From Crotalaria pallida (lineage: Eukaryota; Streptophyta; Magnoliopsida; Fabales; Fabaceae), in the NCBI GenBank assembly GCA_037953625.1, contig CM075652.1, forward strand, positions 30,994,501 through 31,058,500: DNA of 64,000 bases, given 5' to 3'. The notes under the pieces were generated by a model that worked only from the letters and a program-made list of their open reading frames with translations, had not been told where the DNA came from and searched no databases. Position 1 is the stretch's first letter. Each line of letters starts with the position of its first letter. The position numbers and the translations under genes are program-made. This document shows positions 33,901 to 48,900 of the stretch, in pieces.

Positions 33901-36900
33901 GTCTACAGAAGAAAAAACCTCAGCAGAAATGATTAAAAAGTTACCTTTCTGGATTTTGCCACAGCTGCAGCAATAGCTTCTCTCTCTGCCAGCAAATCAT
34001 CAGGACAATCTTTGAAACTAGCTTCAAAAGCTTTCTTAGCGGCTTCTTTAACTGCCTCCTTGGCTGCTTCTTCCTGTGAAAAAGTAAGGGTCAAGCAAGA
34101 TTCAGTACAAGTTAATCTCCCATAAAAAAATACCAAATCAGCAGCTAACTCTAACAGAATACAAGTATAAGCATCAAGCATCCACTTTGAGATTTAATCA
34201 TGATAGAATGTGAAAACACTACCAAAGGTTCACCCAGGATAAATCAGGGAAAAAGAAAAAAAAAATAAATAAATTCAATACCTCAAGATATTCTCTGTTC
34301 AAATTTTCCCATATGATTTTCTTCAAATGCTTTTCCTCCTCATTGAAAAGGTAGCCATCAACCTAGACAGCATACAGCATTTTAGGGGAGGGAATAATCA
34401 GCATACAGACAAGTCAGAGACATAATACAACATTAAGCTTTAAATAGAAAAGAATCTCAAAAGCCTGAATTAAGATACGAAAACTTTTAGAAATTAATTA
34501 TTACAAACACCTTGAAAGCTGAGCATAAATTCTGGATGAAGAAATGTGATTATTGGTGTAAAATGCTAGCTCTAAAATCAGGGACAGAATTTGTTACTTG
34601 ATTTCTTTTCTCTTTCAAATAGCAAGACATACAAATATAAATTTACTACAAAACCAAAATTTTCTTTTGTAAGATAAGAAATTCGTTAAAATGAAGATAA
34701 GAAATTAAAGTTAGGAGGATAGAAAAAAACCGAGCTGTCTAATCTCACAACATATCTTTTAACACGAAGGGAAGAAATTATAATGAGTTTGGAGGATAAG
34801 GAATCCTCCTTAACATACCAGCAAAACACAAAAGAACAAAAGACGGGCAACCAATCCCTAGGCACAGTGCACCTTTATACATAGACTTACATCACTCTTA
34901 CATACACTACTTTGAAGAAAAAAATTCGATGTTCGCATAGACTGAAATTGTCAAACAATCTAACGAATTTTCTAGCAATTGTTAAGACTTTGAAAAAAAG
35001 ATTTAAAAAAAAATAATTAAAAACAATGCTCAAAGGAATCATTGCAAAATTCAATTGGAAACAGTCAACCAAAGCTCTGAAACAAGAGTAGCATGTTTTG
35101 AACAACACCATCACTGCTAAGAAATAGAAATCAGATAAAGAAAAGAACATGTTAATCACCTCCTGATCATCAATGTCCGAGAGAGTTTCTGATTCATCAT
35201 CAGTTTTCACATTCATATCATCTTCCATATGTGAGTAATCATGCTTACCATCTTTATTGGCCACATGCTCAACATAAGCCCCTGAAAGATTTTAAGCAAA
35301 GTAGGATTGAATAACAAGAAGCATAGGAAACTACGGTAGCTAGAGTACGGACTAGAGAGTGATAAAGAAAAATAAAAGCACGCACCACCCTTTTCTGGCT
35401 CAGAGGCATGGAAGTCTTCCTTTCGGCTACCGCATGTGCCATTTGATGCTTTCGCCAACTAACAAAGAAAAAACAAAAAATACATGAGATTTGGAAGTTA
35501 ACTTGATAGCTCTTTGAAGATTCTATATGGACATCATGTGGTCCGGAAAGAGAAAATGCAGTTGATTTGACCAGATTGATGTTAGATACATATATATGGC
35601 TTGAAATAGGATCATTTTCATGTAATGATAAGGACTCTAAGCAAAGTAAAAACTTCTACTTGATAACATATTCACTGTCTCAGGTATTGTTGCAGCAGAT
35701 GAGTGTTGATGGGGTTACTTATTATCAGGGTAGAAAAAAATCAAGTGCTAAACTGCAAAGATGCACAACTTATTGACTCATGGCTCATATGATATCAAAG
35801 GCAACTAAAAGGCTTAAGCATGGTGTTCTTAACTTTAGCATCAGCATGTGCCTAAAGTTTGAGGTACATACAAAAGTATATGAAAGCAACAATAAGAGCT
35901 AGTCAAGATTGCTTACATCATCTGATTTATTGGCACTTTGGTCAGAAAGTGAGTCGGTTTTTCTCTCCCTCTCAGCACGCTGGAATGCAGGAGGATCCAA
36001 ACCACCACCAAGTCCGCCAGAGAGTTTATCAAACTGTAAAAAAAACAGTAGGACATTAAATGCAACACGGTGGTTAATAAAAGCTGAAAGTCTTGATGAT
36101 GTCTCCAATAAGTAGCTTAGTTGGTAGAGTTATTGGACATAAAGTGCGAGCACTAGGGTTAGAACCATGGCAACTGCACAATTTCCCCTTCCCTTTTCCC
36201 CTTCAAAAAAAGTTTCCATATAAAAAAAATTAAAGAAAGTCTGCATGATGAAGAAATGACTTACATCCTTATAACATGTTTCGCATAATCCAAGTGCGAA
36301 ATAGGGTACAGCACTATCCTTGTGCTCACATAGAAGATATTTTGAAGTACCTTTGTTCAGTTCACCAATCGGTATTTTAATTGGATTCTCTTCATGCTCT
36401 TTTGCCATTGTATTCAACTCCTCAATCTGTAACCATAGTAGATGGATAAATTTCCATTTACTTTTGAAGAATAAAATTTAAAAATCAATAATCAAAATAA
36501 GTAATTTAGACAATAGATCAAAATGAATTGAATGGTGAAGATAGTATCTTCTATCTTCAATTCAAACGAAGCTTTAAAAGGTGAATTTAATGTCCAAGAT
36601 ACACTTCCAAATTGTGAGCTAATACTGTCTCGGTAAACTTAAAAGTTAATTCAACCATACCTCAACAAGCATAAGTGCATAACAGATGAATATAAATAGG
36701 CCATAAAGAATAATAGATACAATAGAGAACAGAGATGTTCACACCACAACAGCCTATTGATCATTTTAAAAGATAGCCTGACAAGAACTGCAAATACTAG
36801 ATAGTGTTGAACCAGAAAGGGCAGGTTTAGCTACTTACAGTAGAGGTAATCCTCTACAAAACCCAAAAATAATGATACAAACCAGTATCAAGTAGTCCAG

Positions 36901-39900
36901 GAAACAAAGATAAGAATGAAAAGAGAAAAATGAAATGTGTTTTCTGAATTAACAAGAAGGAAAATACAACAGAATTGGATTCTACTGTCCACACGGTTAG
37001 GCTCCAACAAAGAGCTAATGATCTCTTCCCATAACTAACACATGATTTCTCAAATACACCTCACATCATTCTCCTCAGCCTATTAATAACTGAATGAGAT
37101 GCACATTTCTCTATCAGATTCCTTTATTACACTCTCTCTCTCTCTCTGCCACCTGACCAAAATTAACTTTGGCACACTCTCATATCTTCTAGAATATCCC
37201 AATTGTGCGTGGCCTAGACTCAGATCCTAACAATGCCACCCACTTGACTTCAGGTATCAAGTTAGTTTGATACAAACCAGTATCAAGTAGTCCAGAAAAC
37301 AAAGGTAAGAACAATGACAAGAGAAAAATGAAATGTGTTTCTGAATTAACAAGAAGGAAAATACAATAGAATTGGATTCTATTGTCCACAGAACTAGGCT
37401 CCTACAAAGAGCTAATGCTCTCTGCCCATAACTAACACAAATAATTTCTCAAACATACTTCACATCATTCTCCTCAGCCTATTAATAACTGAATGAGATG
37501 CACATTCTCTATCCCAATCAGCTTCCTAGGCTACTCAATGTGGGACTCCTAACAAATAACAAGAACAGTAAACCAGAAAACTATAAAAATGAACACCTAC
37601 TCTTGCCTGCTCCCCCTTTAAATCATTCCCCTCACTATTCCCAAATCCTATCCCTCCATTATCCCACTTGCCAGCTGCCCATAATGTTATTTGCCGTCTT
37701 ATCTCCAACTGATTCCTTCACTCTTTTGCTCCATTCACTCATTATATTTCCCTCCTTGCCCTTCTCATGCTCCTTTTTCTTATGCAGCTTTTCGTTGTCT
37801 ACCTTAAGCAAACCTCGTTAAAAGAGATAAATCGTTTCTAGAATTATTTTTCTTTACTTACCTTTTACATTTTTAAAAATTACTTGTCTTTTACCTCAAG
37901 CAAACCAAATGGAGAGGATAAATCATTTTTTAGTTTCTATTTCTTTACCTTACTGCCATTTTCCTTTTAAAATCTTTGGTGGTTCACATTTAGGCATAGA
38001 TCAAAACTTATGAAGATGTGCAACGCCACAATCATAGATACTAAAATACTTCTATTTCAGGGGTTCCCCGTCTCCACTCCAATAAGAAAGTGTACAATTA
38101 ATAGACGGTAAAAATTGGAAACTCAAATTAGTCGCTAAAACTACTACAGAATATACTAGAACCAATCAAGAACTCCTAAGATTTAGGGTTTAGGGTTTAG
38201 TGAACATATAAAGCAAAAAAACAATTTATGCTTAGACTTTCTATGATTACGCAGATAACCATGCAACTCTGCTTAACTGTTAACCATGATTACGCAGACT
38301 TTCTACCGGGTCTTACTCAGCCAAGCCAAACCTTCCTGCAGAGTTGGAGCTTCAGCAATATGATGTGGTGCAACCTGACAGAATTCTGGATAGTCGGACA
38401 ATCGAAGAAGAGGGTAAAACAGTGAAGCAATTTCTGGTGCATTGGATAGGCATGCTAGCTGAGGATGCGACTTGGGAGGAGGAACTTATGTTGAAAAGCC
38501 AGTTTCCAACATTCAGCCTTGAGGACAAGGCTGATTGTTCAGGGGGAGGAAATGATAGGGAACCGTGACCCATTAGCCTATGAGGCAGCCAAACCACCCA
38601 TTTGGAAAGTATATTCTAGGCGTCAGAAATAAAATAATTAATAGTAGTTATTATAATTAAAGTAATAGCAGTTATTATTAATTAGCAGACAATTATACAG
38701 TAGGAAGTTATGAAATAGTTATGTATTCTGAATATATTGGCAGTAGGGTGTATAATTTGGTATGTGTGTTGTTATTTGTATGTTTGGGGACAGAGAAAAC
38801 TATCTGTAGGAGATTTAAGTCTCTTGCACAGCAAAAAAAAATATAATATTATCAGTCTACTATTTGAAGTTCATCAACATTCAACTATTGAATTTTTTTC
38901 TTTCTAGGAGGAGGAAGTGAATTTAGATATAGAAGTAGCATGTTTTAAATAAGATACAGAAAATAAGTTAAATAAATTGCACACCATATTGATGCTCCAT
39001 TATTCACAATAGTGGATAGAAATAGTGACCAAACAGCATCATGTGCATAAAGCATGCCATCGCCATGAGTCATGATTTCAAACTAATAATGTTTGCACCA
39101 CAGTCATAAGCAGAGTAATTTACAATAATAGAGAATAAAGAGGAATTGTAAACATACTGTCAAGCTAGCAGACTCTGTATTCTCAAACTCTACCAACCGC
39201 TTTGTCAATGTTGCTTCACATATGTGGACAATTCTTAACTGCATCGTACATTAGCAAATAAAAAACACATCACAAAAGAGGAGGATTGGTAAGGCTCAAC
39301 TAATAACTTGAGGACATGATGACATCCTTGAAATTTAGACCCATCAAAGACTGAAGAAAAGAATTGGTGAACAAGTGTATAACTAGCCTATGAAGAAGAT
39401 TAAAGCCATTCTTAACTGCTGAAATGATCAATATAATTCAAGAACATAAAATCCTTAAATGAAAACAAAATGAAATACTGGAACCCACAACAATAAAATT
39501 TGTTCCATTATAAAACATATGGCACAGCATGCAATAAAAACACAATAATCACTATGGAAAGAAAAATGCTAGTTCTACATAAATTAAGGAAACAAATAGT
39601 GAGATATAATCCAGAACTAGAAGTAATTCAAGGTTTTGTAAATGTGTGTGAATAAAGCATTACTCTTATGCAAATCAATGGCCAACCATGTTCCACATCC
39701 TTATTGAAATGAAAAAGAAAACTTGATAGAAAGATGATAAAAGGTGCAGCAAAAAAGAGGACCAAAAACTTTAAGAAAAAATAATAACTAAAGAAATAAG
39801 CAAGAAAAAAAATAATAGAACAAGAAGCAAAGCATCATGGAATCTGTAGATATCAAAAATAGCCACTCCCTTGAAACAGACATGAGCTTAGCAACAAAAC

Positions 39901-42900
39901 ATGGGGTCTATTTTAGGGATCAAAGGTGAGAGAAGGGAATAACAGAACATTACATGGCAATTTAATATTATAAAACAGAGTTACAGGGAATGAGGGTTGT
40001 ATCATTTATATCGGAAAGGGTCCCCAAGAGTCAGCTTAGTTGGTTAAGGTGTGGGACATAAAGTATGAGTGTCCAGGATCAAATCCAGGGATGTGTGCTC
40101 TCTACTCCTCCCCTTAAATTTAATAAAAGTTTTTCTATCAAATAAAAAATGTGTTGGAAATGGAAGGGAAGTACGGGAGAGTTTGATTCCGTATCAATTC
40201 GGTGATTTCTATCAATAACCCTACTGCTCTGATCCAATTCTATCAACTGGTATTGGAGCTCCTAGATTGGAAGCCATGGTGGGTATAAAAATGGAGATAC
40301 CAACATTTGAAGGAGAGAACAGACAATAGTGGCTGATCAACCGGATTTGATGTGAGGGGCATACCTGATGTAGAGTAGAAATGGAGGCTGTGAGTGCTTG
40401 AGAGGTCATGCTCTCACTTGGCACATGCAAGCAAACCTAATGTGACATGGTGGACCTTCCTGAAGGCACTAATCCAACGATTCCAAAGTGAATATTATTT
40501 TGAGGAGACGGTGGCAAAAACAACAGCTACACCCAGAAACTTCGTATAAGGGAAGTAAGAAGGGCAAAATAGGAAATACCAAAATTAAGTTGTTGCTTTG
40601 ACCTAATGGGCCAAGCCCAAATCACTAATGAGGAAGGGAAGGGGGACATGAAGCCCAATTCTGAAACACAGGCTGGTAACTAAAGGACAGGATACATATT
40701 CATATGCTTGAAATTTAGAACAACGACAGGCAGAAGATCAAGTGTATAACTAGCCTATAGAGAAGATTAAAGCCTTTCTTAACTGCTAAAATGATAAATC
40801 TATTGCAGAACATAAAATGCTTGAATGATAACAAAATGAAATACTGCAACCCACAAGAAAAAAAAATTGCGGAACCATAGACTAGAAGTAAAACTCAATA
40901 ATCACTTTATGGAAAGAAAAATGCTAGTTCTACAGAAATTAAAGAAACAAACAAACATTGGGAGATTATCCAGAACTAGAAGTAACCCAAGGTTTTCATG
41001 TGCATAAATGGGTGTGAATAAAGCATTACTCATATGCAAATTAATGGCCTAGCATGTTCCACATCCTTAATAAAATGAAAAAGAAAGCTTACTACAGTAA
41101 AGACAGAAGGTGCAGCTAAGGGTAGGGCAAAAAAAAATAAGCAATTTGACAAAATAAAAACATGCGGCAAAGCTCTATGGACTCCCTTGAAATGGACATG
41201 CGCATAACACCAAGGACACACCATAAGCAGAATCCTTTCCCATAGTAAGCATTATGGGATAACACAATGAAAGATGTGAGTATTCTGCTTCAATCAAATA
41301 CACTAAAGTACAGGGTAACATCCACACTACTAGAAAAAATATTTGTATAAAAGGAGAAATATCATTAAATGAGAGAAAGAGAGAGCAAAAGATAGAGAAA
41401 AAAGAACAAACAAGAAAGCATCTGTAAGAAAATTTAGAATAAATGAGAAAAAGACCCTGACGTGAGACATTTAACAATTTAATAATAAAATTAATCACGA
41501 GGCAGATAATGAAATCTTAACTCACAATATCTGGCTTAGAGCACTTAAAACCATGTGCAAGAGCAGACATGTATAATGCTGCACCACATAATCCGCTTGG
41601 CTTCCGACCTGTCTGTTTTTCAAACATTAGCAATGCAAAATATTCATAATAAGAACGATCTTTTCCATCCAAACACAAAGAACAATGCCAGATCAGAATC
41701 AAGTTACCTGCATCCAGTCACGTTTCATGCTGGCAATAATACTCAGCGCAGTTTCAGATACAACCGGATTTCTTTGCTTTAACAAATCTACATGTAAATC
41801 AATTTAATTATGTTTCCTTGCTCAGAAAATAACTGGAACAGGAATAAGAGAAAGTAATTAAGTTTATAAAATTCACATATACATAACAGATTAATATTGT
41901 TCCCATGCTAAAAACATACACACTTTTGTATGGGCAAACCATTTCAAGTAATTCACATCATTTTCAAATAAGCTGGTTTATAATACCCTCCTATCTTCTA
42001 CATCTGTTCATGGTAATGTCATAGGAATTGATTTTTATACCTTTTTTCATCAAACTATTCCCTAATCACCATTAAATAGGTTGACAATTATTTTCTTTAG
42101 CATAAAACAGAAGACATATAACAACTATATAACGCAACTTTTTGAGATTAAAAGGGCATAATAAAATCCCTATCTCTCAGTAATTATGGAACAGAAACGA
42201 GAATAAAGAAATATACAGTATATTTTTCCTATTACCATTCTAGTTTGCATGCCAGCATTCAACAATCCTAAATGGTGAATTCCTTAACACACAGCCACAC
42301 CTGTGGCTCTTACATAGAATGATGCCTATACTATAGATCTATGTCCTGTGGTGTAACAAATTATACTATGCACCGCACATTTCATTGATCCAATTAGACA
42401 AATTGAGGCAAAAATGATACTTACTATTGGTATATTTATAAATAAAAAGACTGGGGTCAACAGGTTTTTGAACAATTGGGTGCTCTTCGAGGCTTAATAC
42501 TTTACAAAGCTGCAAAAACACCGCACCTAGCACATAACTGCAGAACAGTCATTGACAGGAACAAACATAACATTCATAAACCCAAAAATATGAAATAATG
42601 AAAATAAGATGAGGGGAGGATATAAAAGCATTATCTGACATCCGCTATCATACTCACACATTCGTCCTTAAATGATTTGAAAAATCAATAAGAAGGTATG
42701 GTTTATTATTTTCCCTGCAAAAAGATATATGACTTCAGGAAAAAAAAAAAAAAAAAAAAACTAGTACAAATAATTTTGATATTGCAGATCAGTCATTAAT
42801 GATATGACAAGTGGGGAAGGAATCACATTCTACTCAACTCATGTTGCAGTTTAAGTCCTGAACCATTGCCATACTCACACACCCTTCACACAATCATTTA

Positions 42901-45900
42901 TTACTACTATCAAACCTCTCACTTCACTAACAACCATCCTCAGCAAAGTCCTAGTTGCAACCACTACTGCATGGCAAACTCAAACACAATCAAAACTGCA
43001 ATTTTTATTTTGTTTTTTTAATATCAAAACTACAACATAAGAACATTACATTACGTATATCTGAGGGAGAGACAAAAAGAAAGAAGAATAGAAGATTTAA
43101 GGGAGAGGAAAAGAAAACCAATCAAGAAATTGTAGTATTCTCAAATCATGAAATGAAAATCTCGATGGGTGATAAAAAGGATGGAAGTACAGTAGTTTAG
43201 TAATAATTAAATATCATCATAATAATAATAATAATACAACAGCATAATGTCAGAGCAACTTAGTAATTTAATATCATCAGGAAGAACCCAAGACGCAAAG
43301 AACTAAAGACAAATGAAAACATAACCAGTATCTTACAACAATTAAGTATAAAAAATTCATTTATTCTCCAAAAAATTTTCTACTTTTATAAGATAAAAGA
43401 GACATTATGATCAACTGGCCACAGAGAAGAAGAAAAATACCCAGGAAAAAAAGGAAAAAAAAAAAGAAATCCTCCATAGAAGAAAAGAGGTCGAAAATTA
43501 CTTAAAATGCAGCAAGACTATCCAGTAACAATAAAAGAGTAAAATGCCAATTTGATCCTCTAAACTCTAAAGATACAGTGGCCACCAACTTAGTCCTCCA
43601 AACAAAATGTCCACCAAATAAGTCCTAGAAGGACGCCATTTTCAACTTTCACAGACTTCTTTTTCATAAGCCCGTTTGGAATTCAAAAGCTCCCACAGAG
43701 AACAACCAAAGATACATTCTGTACTCAACGAATTGGAAATGAAGGTTCGAGGTTTTAAACTGAATTAGTATCCAAACAGGTATACACAAATGATTTTTAA
43801 TACATTTGCTCATGTAGCTATCAATTGACAAATGAATGTAGAAAATTATTAGAGATAGTGTGGCAAAACGATATCCTACCGGAATGCAATATAAAGACAA
43901 GAAGCCTGTACTTGCTCTGATCTACGTCCCCTTGTGAAATTCCGCTCAAGTGCTATCTTCACTAGGCATATGCAAGGATTCAATAAATAGAATAAAGAAC
44001 AAAAAAGAACATGTTCACACGAATGTATGAATAAAAAGAAAACAAGCTGGAAATCGACGAATCGAAGAGCAACATACTTTATAAAATGCCAAAGCTTGGT
44101 TGGAGACATTATCATCGGTCACTCCAAGGCTGTAACTTAAATATTTGATATCATCATAAGCTGCAAACTCAAGGAAAATTGGCACATAGGAATGCCAGTA
44201 TTAAGTTTTAACTACATTAAATTATTGAAGGTAATTACATAAGCACTAGAAAGACAAGTATCCAAGCTTCTCTTTTGACTTTTGAGACTTGAGAGCGTTG
44301 TTAAAATATGCCTACCTTTCTTTCCTTGTCTCAGCATAAATGTTAGATACTGTATAGTTTATGTACTTTCATATTGTATAGTTTAGTAGTTTAGAATTCA
44401 CAGCTGTAACACTATGTGTTGACAGCTGTACATTGTAACTTAAGTTAGTTGAGACTCCTACTATAAATAGATAGGAGTACTCATTTTCTAACTAACAATA
44501 ATAGAATACATTTTCAGTTTCTCTCTCTTCTCTCTCTTTCTCTCCCTCTCTCTCTCACTTTCTAACATGGTATCAGAAGCCCTCTCTAATACTAGATTCA
44601 GTCTTCTTAAGGGAAAGCTGAATGTTACAGACATGTCTCAAGCTCTTGCTAAAGCTCATCACAGCAAGTCTGTTCTTGGTTCTTTTTCTCTATTTCCACT
44701 AAGTTCAGATTCAAATCAAGATGTTGCAAAGACAGATGACAAAAGCCCAGCCTATACAGATTCTCCTGGCTAAGTTTCAAGGGGGACTATTAGAGAATAT
44801 CTAATAGGATAGCTTAGTTTATAAAGGGGAATGTTAGATACTGTATAATTTATGTACTTTCATATTGTATAGTTTAGTAGTTTAGAATTCACAGCTGTAA
44901 CACTGTGTGTTGACAGCTGTACATTGTAACTTAAGTTAGTTGAGACTCCTACTATAAATAGATAGGAGTACTCATTTTCTAACTAACAATAATAGAATAC
45001 ATTTTCAGTTTCTCTCTCTTCTCTCTCTTTCTCTCTCTCTCTCTCACTTTCTAACAATAAATATTATATTAAACATCACAACTAGAATTACATCACAAGT
45101 TTAGAAAGTTTAAAAAAAAAAAAAAAAAAAAAAAAATTAGAGATATAAATAAATGAGCTTTAGAGATTTTAGGCTAATGACTAACATAGTAAGTTCAATA
45201 AGATGAAAGAGTGCCGAATAGCATACAAAAATAAGTTTATATCATTGCCATAACTTCAACCACATCCATAATGTAAAATCATAAATGGAGCATAACAAAG
45301 AATACCTCTATCTAAAGTCCTTTGACGTGAAGCAGAGAACTCGCTTTGTATCGTTCTTACATAATGGCCTGATAATTGGCTCTATATTAAAAAAAACAAA
45401 CAAACAAACAAATAAGGAAACCATATGGGGAGTGAATAAAGATGCTAAACAAAAACAATAGTGTGTAGAGGGAAAAAATGATAATTGAAAATGCCATTAA
45501 ACTATTTCATATGAGACTTTATCCCCTGATTATTCTTTGCTACGGGTATTTGGTTCTGCATGTTATCCTCTGTTAAGGCCTTGCAACAAACACAAACTTG
45601 ATTTTCATTCAAGTGAGTGTATTTTTCTGGGTTACTCACCCTCACACAAAGGTTACAAATGTCTCAGTTTGGAAGGTAAAATTTACATCTCTAAAGATGT
45701 AATTTTTAATGAATATAGCTTCCCCTTTTCTACTACAACAACAGACATTGATTCAGCAAAAACAACTATCAGTCCAGCAACTTCCTTCTTTCCTACAACT
45801 TCTCCTACCAACCTCATGTCTCCCTCACATACATCTTCTGATATTGCTGTTACTTCCTCAGTTCCTACTAATACTACATCTGCAGCAGCTTCTCCTCATT

Positions 45901-48900
45901 TAGCTTCAGGTTCCCTTGTTTTACCACAGACTTCATCAAGTCCTCCAACTCCTACTTCTGATACTACTTCATCTTCCTCTGTTCCTCCACTTACTACATC
46001 TAGGTATAACTCAACTCATCCTATGCAAACAAGATCTAAATCTGGCATATCCAAAGCTATTGTTCCTAGGGTTCTTCTAGCTCATTCTGAAGTGGAACCT
46101 ACCTCAGTTAAAGCAGCTCTCTCTAGTCCTGAATGGAAAGAATCTATGCAAGCTGAGTATGATGCTCTCATCAAACTCAATACCTGGACATTAGTACCTC
46201 TGCCTCCTGATAAAGAAGCTATAGGAAATAAATGGGTTTACAGAATTAAAGAAAACCCAGATGGCTCAATTCATAAACGCAAATCCAGATTGGTGGCTAA
46301 AGGGTTTCATCAAAAACATGGACAGGATTACAATGAGACTTTCTCCCCTGTAGTTAAACCTGTTACTGTTAGAATTATCTTAACTTTGGCTGTTACTAAC
46401 AAGTGGGATCTTCAACAACTAGATGTCAATAATGCTTTCCTAAATGGTACATTAGAAGAAGAGGTATATATGAAACAGCCACCTGGTTTTGTTCATAGTG
46501 ACAAAACTCTAGTTTGCAAACTGAACAAGGCAATATATGGGCTCAAGCAGGCTCCTAGGCAGTGGTTTGAAAATCTGAAAAATACTCTGCAGAATTTTGG
46601 TTTTAAAATTAGCAAGTGTGATAACTCTTTGTTTTTGCTAAAGACTCCAACTTATGTACTGTATGTCCTAGTTTATGTTGATGACATCATAGTCACAGGA
46701 TCCTCCAAGACTCAAATAGCCACACTAATTCAGAAACTTAGTTCAGTGTATGCTTTAAAACAACTAGGCAAACTAGACTACTTTCTGGGCATTGAGGTCA
46801 AACATCTTTCCAATGGCACGATTCTTCTCAATCAGTCCAAGTACATCAGAGACTTATTGGAAAGAGCAAATGTGGCTACTGCTAAAGATATATCTACCCC
46901 TATGATGAGTAGTTGCAAACTCTCAAAATTTGGAGGTCAAGATGTAGCTGATCCTACTTTCTACAGGTCCATTGTTGGTGCACTGCAGTATGCTACCATT
47001 ACAAGACCTGACATCACTTTTAGTGTTAACAAAGTGTGTCAGTATCTGTCCAAACCTCTTGAAGAACACTGGACAGCAGTTAAGAGGATTCTTAGATATC
47101 TAAAAGGTACAGTTTCTCATGGGCTGTTATTTCAGCCTACTGATCCTCATCTTCCTCTAAGGATTCAAGCCTTCTGTGATGCTGACTGGGCAGGGGACCA
47201 GGATGACAGAAAATCAACTTCAGGTGCTTGTATTTTCTTAGGTTCTAACCTTGTTACATGGTGGTCAAAGAAACAACATACTCTGTCCAGATCTAGCACG
47301 GAGGCAGAATATAGGAGTTTAGCTCTTGCTTCACAAGAACTCATGTGGATAGAATCTCTTTTGGCTGAACTACAGCTCCCTTATACAGTTCCTACATTAT
47401 ACTGTGATAATGCTAGCACTGTTGCAATGGCTCATAATCCTGTTCTACATCACAAGACTAAGCACATTGAGTTGGACTTGTTTTTTGTCCGAGAAAAGGT
47501 GCAGAAAAGGACTCTCACAGTCACTCATGTTCCTTCTAAATGGCAAACTGCTGATATTCTTACCAAGCCATTGTCTCAAGCTCGGTTTCATGAACTCAAG
47601 CCACGTCTCAGAATTGTTCAAGGGAGCTCCATTAGCTAGGCCCTTCAGTTTCAGGGGGGTGTATTAGAGTATTAGAGTCTAAGCATGTATTTTGCTTGTA
47701 TTCTATTTTTGTATTGTTAGTTAGTTCAGCTAATGTGTTAGTTGTCCAGCTGTAGCCAGCTGGCGTGTGCTTACTTGACAGCTGTCAAGTGAGTCACACT
47801 ACCCTACTCTTCTATAAATAGATGTAATAACTCTCAATGTATCTAACCTTTATTTTCACCAAATTCAGAAATAACAGAATAACAGAATTCTCTCTCTCTC
47901 TCTCTCTTTCTCTCTCATTCTCTATCTTAGTTTCTCTCTCTTACACCATTAAACTATTTCACATGAGACAATATGGAAACTTAATTCAAACATCAGATCT
48001 AGCAATGATTAATTAAATGTTCTTGGTTGATAGAAGACAAAAAGAATGTGATGACCTTTATAAGATGGAGGCTTCTCTGCATACCAGTACCCTTTAAATA
48101 TTAGTTGTTAATCACTTACTTAAATTATTAATATTGCAAGTTATTTCTTTTGGTCATTGACCAATCATAACCATAAGAAACCCTCTGGGGCCTTTTCAAG
48201 GCTAAGAAACCCTTCCAACAATTGTCTTCTCAAGGGTTTAAACTTTGATCCAAACCTTGCAGGAAGGCAGCTCAATTGCCACCGCACATAACCCTTGTTG
48301 GTATACACAGCAAGTTTTTTTCATTTTAACCGAGTATTTTTCCCATGGACCAAACAACGCCTTAACATTCATCATAAATAATGTCTACAGAAAGTGAGCA
48401 AACCATTATTGTTTTTCTTGGTCTCACTCACCTCTAACCTTTAGGCTACCCTCTATCTGATATACTATCCTTATTCCGTTTTCATAAAAAAGGCAGCCCG
48501 ATGCACGAGGCTACACCTACCTAATGGGATCTAGGTTGGGTAAATGTAGGCAGCCTTAACACAGCAAACGGGTGGAAAGACTGTTTCCAAGCTTTCAACC
48601 CATGACCCCTAGTTTACAAGGCAAGCAACGTTACTGTTACACCAAAGCTCACCCTCTCCTTATTAGGCATTCTAATGTCTCTAATCTCATGTGAATATGA
48701 AACCTAGTTAAACACCGGCCACTCATTACTAAGACTACCTGTAAGCACCCGGAGTTCCGAAAGAATCTCCTAAAAATTTAATTCCTCTTTACCCTAATGA
48801 GATTCAATTCAATTACCTGCCCTGCAGCATTTTTGGTAAAGGTGGGCTCTTGAGAAAAATTGAAGTCTTCCAGCAATTTCCCACATATATTACAGCATCT

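Larger units (their letters stand above)
45518..47945 (+). mobile_element. 5'-truncated Ty1/copia element (integrase end to 3' LTR) in BRF1 intron 2
   Basis: It begins inside integrase and continues through reverse transcriptase, RNase H, a purine tract (47653-47659) and a 3' LTR (47660-47945) ending CTCTCTTACA. The 5' LTR, gag, protease and most of integrase are absent. It is flanked by the 24 bp direct repeat at 45494-45517 and 47946-47969. That form suggests the missing part was never inserted, rather than deleted later. Confidence 0.85.

Noticed and set aside
40030..40095. Possible tRNA gene
   Set aside because: A- and B-box-like sequences are present but no cloverleaf or anticodon arm; it fits a SINE.
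45494..45517. Ordinary LTR-element target site duplication
   Set aside because: At 24 bp it is far longer than copia integrase makes; reported as an anomaly instead.
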